Origin: Elymus sibiricus
Lineage: Eukaryota; Streptophyta; Magnoliopsida; Poales; Poaceae
Length of the DNA: 64,000 bases
Direction of reading: 5' to 3'
Assembly (NCBI GenBank): GCA_039707655.1
Contig: CM077665.1
Span: 293,636,205-293,700,204 of the forward strand
Positions 56,746 through 64,000 of the stretch are shown in pieces. Numbering within the stretch: the stretch's first letter is position 1; the number at the start of each line of letters is the position of its first letter. The notes beneath the pieces are model-generated. The model worked only from the letters and a program-made list of their open reading frames with translations. It made no database searches and was not told the DNA's origin. The position numbers and the translations under genes were made by a program.

Positions 56746-57739
56746 GTAGTAGCACTTCTGTGGGTTGTGGGTTGGCATTGCAGCCGTGAAACATGGGAGA
56801 TGAGATGCGGATTATATTTTGGTTCGCATCAAACTATTTTTCAAAATCACAAGGGTCTTGATGGTTGGTCGGGCTATCGTGGCTTGCTTCAAAGGAGAAC
56901 GGTGATGGACGTTATTTAGAGTTTGGAGTAAAATCTCACTCTATTGATCACAGTTTCAACATGGCACCAACATGCTGCATTTATTTTTGGTCGTGGTTTT
57001 AATAGTGTTAAGGACTCTCCTGGCCACAACTTAAATTAGATGCAGAGCTCAATGAGAAAGAAGTGAGGTTTCACTCCGTTAATCCTTATCATGGTCACTC
57101 GGAGTAGCAGTTACTAACTCAGAGTTAACATCTGACTTAGCTAATTGAGGTGTCAATATCAATGTTACATGGCCAGTTAACACCTGCCTTAGCTAGTTGA
57201 GGTTGTAATGATGATGTCTCATGACTTGTTATGTGGTGATGGATGAGAAGGACTCCACTACAAAGCTGTCAGAGACTCGTTCTTAGTATGTGAATGGCAC
57301 GGAGGTCGTCACACAAGGTTTCATGGTCCCTGAACATCTAGAGAGGGACAGGTTAAGGACCGAGTCCAAGGAGGAATAAGCATCTCACTGAGGAGTACAG
57401 GAGGAATAAGCTCGTTGAGGAGTACAGGAGGAATAAGCATCTCGCTAACTCGAAGTATGTCTTTTTTCGTGCTTCTCAACTAATTAATAATTATGAAATG
57501 AATTTATATTTTCATTTGAGTTGGATTATGCGAGTTCGAGTATATTGTGAAGTATTGTAGACTTGGTATTGATCTTGGAATTCAAGTAACTATTGAATTG
57601 TATAAACTATTGCATTCGAAGTAGCTTAATATATTTACTTCACAACTACAACATTTTTTTGAGAAACACTAAAACAAATAATAATTACATGACCTTAAAC
57701 TAAAAAATTAGACGTACTACTCTTATTTGCTTAGCCCAA
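56746..57739. other. flank right of the chromovirus, no recognised gene
   Basis: Continues the pre-insertion sequence (TTCGG then GTAGTAGCACTTCTG). Low coding potential. GAGGAATAAG recurs at 57371, 57401 and 57428 within copies of a 27-30 bp unit (TGAGGAGTACAGGAGGAATAAG). TTAACACCTG/TTAACATCTG phrases repeat at about 57125-57185. AT-rich toward 57700. Confidence 0.4.
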
Positions 57740-58380
57740 TCACCCAACACACCAGACGGGTAGTATAATGTTACAAATTTTCATGTCGGTAGCAAAATCT
57801 CCCGCTTCCATCGAGATGTCCTGCGACCCAGATTCGAGCAATACGAAATTAACCTTATACCCTTGGTCAAACAGGCCGACTGACGATGGTGGGTGGATGG
57901 CTGCTTTGGTAACTTCACGTAAACTCCACCCAGCCACCCCAACCCCCACACCTAGCGTACACCTCAATAATCTCCATTTTATACCCCCATAGCGAAATAG
58001 ACTTCTCCACGGCATCACAACACCCACAACAAGCTGACCACAATTAGCCGGCCTTCCTGTCCCTCCCCTTCTACATCGGCGCACTCATCCACGATAGCGC
58101 ATCTGCCTCATTGACAATGTCGTACGCTGCACTGGAGCCGGTCTACCTTCGCCGTCGTACGTCGCATAGGAGCCACTTCCTCAGCGCTATTGTCCACGGT
58201 CTTGGTTCTACTTCCCGGAAGCCGACAACAAGCGCATCAGCAGCACCGTCGACGACAATTCCTGTTGCCACCCATGATGCATAGAAGCCACCGCGACCGT
58301 CGTACTCCTCTACGATGGGTAATGTGTACATTGACTCTCTTAGGAGTACCTGTGTAGTTCCAATTTTGTTCATACCTACC
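57740..58380. other. GC-richer stretch, possible gene remnant
   Basis: A minus-strand 114-codon frame (58084-57740) and a 76-codon frame (58373-58143) are open, but neither shows a domain. The plus strand is C-rich (CCACCCAGCCACCCCAACCC). It could be a promoter and first-exon remnant. I would not call a gene. Confidence 0.25.
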
Positions 58381-58429
58381 CTTCAAATTTCCTGGCTGCT
58401 ATTGTTCCCCTTTCATGGTTGCTATTGTT

Positions 58430-58625
58430 CCGCTAAAAGTAATTGGTTACAGCTTGGATTATCCACCAGAATATCATCTTGTAAGTGTGCGTCGCTCCTG
58501 TATTGCTGTATGCTTGCGTAGGTTCTTGATCTCTAATTGGTTACAGCTTGCGTAGATTCTTGATCCGCTAAAAGTAATTGGTTACAACTTGCATTATCCA
58601 ATAGAATATCATCTTGCAGTAGTGT
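58430..58625. repeat. two direct copies of a roughly 55-bp sequence
   Basis: CCGCTAAAAGTAATTGGTTA begins copies at 58430 and 58565, each followed by CA(G/A)CTTG(G/C)ATTATCCA and AGAATATCATCTTG. The segment TTGGTTACAGCTTG also recurs between them (about 58538). Confidence 0.75.
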
Positions 58626-58777
58626 GGCAAAATATTAAAAAGTTATTGAGAATAGCAGGGAGGTGATCCCCTGTTCTATTGACTCCGAATAAAACCACAA
58701 TGTAGCTCTAGCAAAGTTGAATAGCCACAAAGTAGGATATTAAAAATTACGTGTGCCAACATTGCAAATGAGTTTGT

Positions 58778-59030
58778 AGGTCCTATTTGGTTCATCACTA
58801 AGTTTTCCACAACTAAGCTTAGGCAAAGTGTGGCTGCCACAAAAAGTGTGGTAAACAAAATGCCCACCACAAGTGTGGCAAGATTTGGCAAAAGGTTGAG
58901 CCAAACACATGTAGTTAGAAAAAGCATGGCAAGCCACACGTGTGGCAATGAACCAAACACATGCCAAAAAATGGTGTTGCACGACTAAGATTAGGCGTGG
59001 CAACCTTAGGTTGCAAACCAAACATTCCCT
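58778..59030. mobile_element. MITE-like foldback element
   Basis: About 250 bp with inverted ends: AGGTCCTATTTGGTTCATCA at the left and, complemented, AGGGAATGTTTGGTTTGCAA at the right. Inside are many GTGTGGC/GCCACA words and TGTTTGGTTC-like words that let much of it fold back. No exact target duplication was found. A DNA-transposon MITE is the best reading; the superfamily is unclear. Confidence 0.5.
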
Positions 59031-59209
59031 TTATGTTGCCTACAAGATGTGTGAGTATTACTAGTATATTTTTCTTGCCACGTTGGTATTTCAAAACTAC
59101 TAATGCCAACATGCAGAGGAGAATTGAAGACCAAATACGGGATGTTGGGGACATCTTCAAGGAACGTCACAAGATAAAGACGAGCTGCATCGATCCTATA
59201 AAACAAGCT

Positions 59210-59690
59210 TTGGTCAGTAACAACCTTTCAATTACTTTGACATGGTATGTGTCTCGCAGTGCTACTTGTGAGCTGCACTGGGTGTTCCCCGAAGAGGAAG
59301 GGTCAAGCAATATAGTAGCGATAAGTATTTCCCTCAGTGAGAACCAAGGTTATCGAACAAGTAGGATAATCTAGGCAAACTCTCATCATCATCACCTACA
59401 CACACAAAACCAAACACTTGCACCCAATGCGGGCAAGAGGGTTGTCAATCCACTTGAACTCTTTACTTGCAAGGATTAATTCCGATAGTGATAGATATAT
59501 AAAAAGTTAAAGTAAATAATTGCGTCAAGGTATTTTCGGGTTTTAGCAATATGATTAAATAGACTTGGGGGCCATAGTTTTCACTAGAGGCTTTTCTCTT
59601 TAACGCATAGCATACGGTGGGTAGGCAAATTACTGTTGGGCAATTGATATAAAAGCGCATAATTATGATGTTGTTCATGGCAATGATCAT
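59210..59690 (+). repeat. gypsy LTR/UTR fragment (Sabrina/Athila-like by memory)
   Basis: CTTGTGAGCTGCACTGGGT, TTCCCCGAAGAGGAAGG, AAGTATTTCCCTCAGTGAGA, GGGTTGTCAATCC, GGGGGCCATAGTTTTCACTAG and AAATTACTGTTGGGCAATTG occur in the order I remember from an abundant Triticeae gypsy LTR region. No terminus, partner or coding part is visible, so it is a truncated remnant. Confidence 0.5.
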
Positions 59691-59699
59691 GTATGTCAG

Positions 59700-60633
59700 T
59701 CCAGTGGGAACATGGGTAACACGGCTCGTTTGCACGCGGCCTAGGAGCGACACATCGCGAAAGGTCCAGCAGACGGCCCACTCACGATCACAAGCGAAGC
59801 ACTACGCGAGGTTCGAACCTCGCGAGGCCCCCTCCCCGCGAGGCGGAACTCTTCATGTCAAGCATCTTCAGCATCAAGTAGCCTCGTGAGGATCCCCTCA
59901 CGAGGCGACTCCCTGCTAGGCCCTCCGCCTGGAGAGGCCATGCGGCGCTGGTCGCGGCTGTGCACCCGCCATGTGGGTGATGTTCTCGTGCATGGAAGGA
60001 CAACAGGACTGTGCCAGCAGGCACGGACATAGAGGATTTCCCTTCTGGTGATTAAAGGGCAGCACCAACTGCCTCCTTCAAAGTTGCTTCGCAAAGCTTA
60101 CCATTTGGGTGCAAGGCGACCAAGGTGACACCGGTCACCAGGGCGAAGGTCATCACCGAGCCCAGAAGCGCGTCATGGGTGGCGCCTTTGCAGATGAAGA
60201 CCAACTTTTGTTAGAATAGACCGAGCACCTATCCCCCTTCGAAGTGCCGCCCTATGGCTGCCCTTTCCCGCTAATATTTTTGGGGAAGAGGACCAATGCA
60301 AGGATAAGAGGGGCAAGGCTGCTACCTTAGAGAGGGATCGATCCATCCCCTGGAGAGAGCTTCTAACCCCCAATCATTCACTTGTATGGTCATCTTCCAC
60401 CTTGGAACACAAAGGCAATCCCACCAAGCAGGAGTAGGGTTTTACACTGCAAGGTGGCACGAACCTGGGTAAACTGTGTGTCCACTGTCCTGCCTTGTGT
60501 TTGAGTGCTCTCGCTAAGCTCCGTTCGCCGTAGCCATAGTCGTCGCCAGGTCGTGGGATAGCTGCACAGAAAGGCCCCAAAGTTCAAACTAGGGTTTTGG
60601 AGAGCGTACCCTTGCTCAAACGCTTCTCCGATA
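59700..60633 (+). repeat. gypsy LTR, left copy
   Basis: Its right two-thirds align with 61890-62740, ending in GCAGGAGTAGGGTTTTACACTGCAAGGTGG and AACCTGGGTAAACTG. The left part is diverged: it has GCGAGGTTCGAACCTCGCGAGG, a 10-bp-arm inverted repeat, near 59808. It is followed directly by a primer-site-like TTTGTCGCGCCAGGTAGAGG. The start is not fixed. Confidence 0.55.
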
Positions 60634-60653
60634 TTTGTCGCGCCAGGTAGAGG
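60634..60653 (+). other. primer-binding site after the left gypsy LTR
   Basis: TTTGTCGCGCCAGGTAGAGG, parallel to TTTGGCGCCCTAGGTAGGGG at 62741. It is in the right position for a tRNA primer site. Confidence 0.5.
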
Positions 60654-60704
60654 CTTTTCTTTGGTTGTAGCGCCCTCATCCTCATCTTCGACCACGTCCT
60701 CGAC

Positions 60705-61893
60705 ATGGCCAACGCGCGTCAAGCTCGTGCCCAGCGCAGGGCCAACTGTGTCCGCATGGAGCCCATCATCAATGACAACCACCTAGACGTGCATGCACCG
60801 CCACCGAGCCGGCAGCGGGGGAGCTGCAGGCCTCCACCGTCCACCGATCCGCTCATGAGCAGCAACAGCCGCCACCCAAGAACACCGGTACTACGTCTCT
60901 GCTTGCTCGCCACGAGCCACCAGCACCGTAGGATGTGCTGCTCATGGCGCAAGAGCTTTTGCGCTATCGTCCAACTCCTGTCGGCTGAAACGCCTGGCTC
61001 GCGCGCATCACCGAGCTCGTCAACACCACAGGGGACGCCCCGGTGCCCTCTCGTCCTTTTCTGCCTTCGGCATCATATGGTGCATAGGAAGACAAGGTGC
61101 TCCTCCCCCACCTCCTCTAGGAGGCGACGATGCGGAGCCTCGCCGCCGCGCATGCGGGTCAGATCCGTCTGAGGGAGCGTCGTCGCCCAACGACACCGGC
61201 ACCAGCTGCCAAATCATCCAACGTGCGCAACCAGATGCATGTGTCATCCTCGAGAAGTAGCATAACTGTCAGGACTGCATCATCCAAGACATTGTAGCGA
61301 CTGGGCACCAGAACCAGGCCGCCCTCATCGATGGAGTCGCCGCCGTCTGTGGGAGTTGCCTCTCCTTCACCCCCCGAGTTGCGTCGTGTGGTGTGTCCCT
61401 TCAAGTGGAACCCGAGCTACCTCCTCGCTACGACGGCACCGCCAATCCCGTGGAGTTCTTGACGATCTACGCCACAGGCATCCAGGCTACGGGCGACGAT
61501 GACAAGTGCATGGCGAATTGGCTTCACATGGCACTCAAGGACAACGCGCGCCCATGGATGATGAACCTCCCCGAGAACTCCATGTCCTCGTGGTCTGAGT
61601 TGTGCAAGCAATTCGTTGCCAACTTCAAGGGCACATACGAGTGCCCCCTCATGCTCAACGACCTGCGCGTCGTGCGCCAGCACCCTGGAGAGACCCTCCG
61701 TAAGTACATCCAGCGCTTCAGCCAAGTGCACAACAAGATCCCATGCTCCTCTGACGCCGTCATCATCTCAGCATTCTCTGTAGGCGTTACTGACGTTAGG
61801 ATGCTTGAGAAGCTCTCCATCAACGACGATTTTGACACCATGGTCGCGCTTTTCAACCTCGCCTGTCAGGACCGTAGGACTGGGGGTACCTAG
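60705..61893 (+). pseudogene. gag of the left gypsy copy, 3'-truncated
   Basis: ATG 60705 (MANARQARAQRRANC); the N-terminal region is frame-shifted and low-complexity. The gag core is open from 61393: PELPPRYDGTANPVEFLTIY, NWLHMALKDNARPWMMNLPE, SWSELCKQFVANFKGTYECP and HPGETLRKYIQRFSQVHNKI. It stops at 61891 right where a G-rich GGACTGGGGGTACC precedes the next LTR. Everything from the zinc finger through pol is missing, so this looks like an internal deletion joining gag to the 3' end. Confidence 0.7.
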
Positions 61894-62740
61894 GCCCGTC
61901 TGCTTACGGCCCAAGGCACAATGCCTGACATGGGCCCCACGCGGCCCACCTCTAGACTTCACGAGCAAGACCCTAGCGAGGGCCCCAGCCTCGTGAGGCG
62001 TACGTCAGCAAGCATCGTTGAGGGTCCTACGAAGCCCCCTCAGCGAGGTCGCTGCCTACGGATGCCCCGAGTAGCGGGGCGGACTGCTCAAAGGTGGCCC
62101 GGCGGGTCACCCGGTCCTGCACCTTCACATGGGCGACGCGCGCCACGCCAAACAACGCCAGGAGCCATGCCAGCAAGCGCGAATAGGGAAGCTTTCTTAT
62201 TTTGTGTTAAGGGAGCATGGCCAGCTCGGCCACTCCCAAAGCAACCCCCAAAGGTTTCCTGTTTGGTGAAAGAAGACCGAGGCTGGGGGCTCGCCAGGAC
62301 GGAGGTTATCCCCGAGCCCACTAGTGCGTCACGGCGGGAGGCTTTTTGCAGGCGAAGACTACTTTTGTCAGGATAAACCGCGGTCTTGTCCCCTTCAAAC
62401 TGGCCGTTGTGGCAACCCTTCCCGCCTTGTGTTTTCGGGGGAAGATGACCAAGGCCAGCATCAGAGGGGACAGGCTGCAACCATAGAAGAGGATCGACCC
62501 CAGTTAGCCAAAACCAACCCATGTACTCGCTCCCTTCCTCAAGCAATCCAGACAAGCAGGAGTAGGGTTTTACACCGCAAGGTGGCCTGAACCCGGGTAA
62601 ACTGCCGTGTCTACTGTTCTTCCTCCTTAGCTCGAACACGCCGGAGAGTCGTCGTGAGGTTGGGAGGTAGAGTAGGGCTAGAGAACTTGCGCACCCTAGA
62701 GTTCGAACCTCCTTGGGTCCCCGGAGCCCCCATTCCAACA
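61890..62740 (+). repeat. gypsy LTR, right copy
   Basis: Ends CCCATTCCAACA, then a primer site. It shares with the left copy CCAGCAGGAGTAGGGTTTTACAC-type text (about 62555-62580) and GGTGGC(C/A)(T/C)GAACC(C/T)GGGTAAACTG, plus CAAACTGGCC.../GAGGGG-type blocks around 62390-62480. The level of divergence from 59700-60633 suggests different subfamilies rather than the two LTRs of one insertion. Confidence 0.55.
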
Positions 62741-62989
62741 TTTGGCGCCCTAGGTAGGGGTGTGCCGCTTTTCTCGAGCTCCATTTCTGCTCCAGCTTCG
62801 CCAACCCTATGGCTGACGCTTGCCGTGCGCATGCCGAGTGCCAGGCGTCCCTTGTCGTTCAGACCGCGCCCACAGGTCGTGATGGCCGCCGCCACTCCGC
62901 CGGTGCCGAGGCTGCCGCCGCCACCGACCCCGCTGCTCGTGAGCAGCAAGAATCCTCCATGCACCCTTCCGTGCTGCAGGACGGCTGCA
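62741..62989 (+). pseudogene. primer site and gag start of a second gypsy copy
   Basis: TTTGGCGCCCTAGGTAGGGG (primer site), then ATG 62809 (MADACRAHAECQASLVVQTA), an Ala-rich N-terminus parallel to the one at 60705. It ends after about 60 codons where the copia LTR starts at 62990. Confidence 0.55.
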
Positions 62990-64000
62990 TGTAGGATCAC
63001 TAGAAGAGTGTCTAGAGGGGGGGGGTGAATAGACTACTAGCAGGAATTAAAAACCTAACCTTTTCCCAAGTTAATTGGTTGGCAGATTTTAACAATTATA
63101 GCAAGTCTAGCACACCCTACACATGCATGTCAACAAGTATGGCTGGTGCTATCGGGAGAAGAGTTGAGATAGGGAGATCAAACGCATGAGGGACACGAAG
63201 ATTTTTCCCGTGGTTCGATAGGTGGTGCTATCATACGTCCACGTTTATGGAGTCTTCAACCCACGGAGGGTAACGGTCGCGAGAGTCCACGGAGGGCTCC
63301 ACCCATAAGGGTCCACGAAGTAGCAACCTTGACTATTCCGTAATGGCTTCCGTCCACGAAGGACTAGCCTCACTATGGGTAGATCTTCACGAAGTAGGCG
63401 ATCTCCTTGCCCGTACAAACTTCTTGGTTCAACTCCACAACACGAAGTAGGAGGCTCCCAAGCGACACCTAACCAATCTAGGAGGCACCACCCTCCAAAA
63501 GGTAATAGGCTCGGTAATGTCGATCAACTCCTTGCTCTTGTGCTTCAAGATGATAGACTCCTCAACACACAATCACTCTCTGACAGATTTGGCTATGGTG
63601 GAAGAGATTGATTTGGTGGAAAGCAACTTGGGGAGGCTAGAGATCAAGATTCATATGGTAGGAATGGAATAGCTTGATCTCAACACATGAGTAGGTGGCT
63701 CTCTCTCTTAGAAAATAGGATGGCACAAGTATGGAATAGTTCTGAGTGCTTCTCTTTCGAGTGGGTGGTGGTGAAGGGGTATATATAGGCATCCCTAGAA
63801 ATCCAACCATTACACCTAAAGTGACCAACTCGGTGACACCGATGTGTGAATCTCGGTGGTACCAAAGTGACCAAAAGGCAGTAACTTTTGAATCTCGGTG
63901 AGACCGATACATAAATCTCGGTGGTACCGATCAGGTGACCAATGGTCAGATTACACAACTTGGTGACGCCAATTTTCATATCTCGGTGGTACCGATTCTT
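62990..64000 (-). mobile_element. SIRE/Maximus-like copia LTR, running off the window
   Basis: Starts on the plus strand TGTAGGATCACTAGAAGAGT, then GTCTAGAGGGGGGGGGTGAA. This is the same layout as the Maximus-like LTR end at 14654 (TGAAAGTGC...CTAGAGGGGGGGGTGAATAG) but a different family. GGGGTATATATAGGC at about 63777 (minus strand GCCTATATATACC) is a TATA box for minus-strand transcription. Near the right edge CTCGGTG words form a 65-bp-period repeat. It interrupts the gypsy gag at 62989. Only part of one LTR is visible. Confidence 0.65.
63829..64000. repeat. 65-bp-period repeat with paired CTCGGTG words
   Basis: CTCGGTG (or CTTGGTG) starts at 63829, 63852, 63894, 63917, 63959 and 63982, spacing alternately 23 and 42 bp. 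Each pair has the form CTCGGTGA(C/G)(A/G)CCGAT then ATCTCGGTGGTACC(G/A)A. The motif GGTACC is palindromic. It continues beyond the window. Confidence 0.8.

Noticed and set aside
59100..59374. A coding exon in the plus-strand 58960-59374 frame
   Set aside because: The frame runs from a MITE-like foldback through unmatched sequence into an LTR fragment; no conserved domain or splice structure supports a gene.
1..64000. CRISPR arrays, bacterial operons, riboswitches or rho-independent terminators
   Set aside because: The repeats seen are LTRs, tandem arrays and foldbacks of plant elements with no spacer-repeat pattern. The LTR retroelements, splice sites and FAR1-type gene show a plant nuclear genome.

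Overview
The window looks like intergenic, transposon-packed chromosomal DNA of a large-genome grass. The LTR families resemble Triticeae ones (wheat, barley, rye or a relative): a Fatima-like gypsy with an antisense ORF, a Maximus/SIRE-like copia, and a Tekay/Del chromovirus with about 3.9-kb LTRs. The species call and family names rest on recognition by eye and memory, not on a search. I found no intact ordinary host gene. Nearly every coding stretch belongs to a transposable element and carries stops or frameshifts.

Layout. (1) 1-10984: an outer Ty3/gypsy element on the minus strand (LTR 10418-10984, primer-binding site, gag) whose gag is split by a 9.3-kb Fatima-like element (427-9758). 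The inner element has gag-protease on the minus strand and a spliced, coiled-coil antisense ORF on the plus strand, but no reverse transcriptase or integrase. (2) 10985-14047: a polypurine tract abutting the outer LTR, a copia-like 112-bp LTR with primer site, and a degraded gypsy LTR-like stretch. (3) 14048-about 41110: a repeat-dense region marked by an imperfect hairpin motif (AGAGGCAC....GTG). It contains two decayed small ORFs of unknown function, a spliced B3-like gene, a triplicated retropepsin-like segment and a decayed FAR1/MULE-type transposase. A complete 13.0-kb Maximus-like copia element (14654-27687, target duplication CTTCT) is inserted near its left edge. (4) 44085-56740: a 12.7-kb chromovirus with 3.87-kb LTRs and a perfect TTCGG target duplication. 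Its gag-pol is one frame as far as the start of integrase, broken by two TAG codons; further breaks follow. (5) 56746-64000: low-information DNA, a MITE-like foldback, an LTR fragment, two diverged gypsy LTRs each followed by a primer site and gag start, and the beginning of another SIRE-like copia LTR running off the window.

How it fits together. The layers give a relative order: the outer gypsy is older than the Fatima-like element, the repeat-dense DNA element is older than the Maximus-like element, and a small MITE entered the copia gag later. Three items stand out. The Maximus-like extra gene after pol has what looks like its own promoter and a 5'-UTR intron. The Fatima-like antisense ORF has introns on the strand opposite to the retroelement RNA. 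The DNA-element region pairs hairpin-motif repeat arrays on both sides of a FAR1-type transposase with unrelated cargo ORFs.
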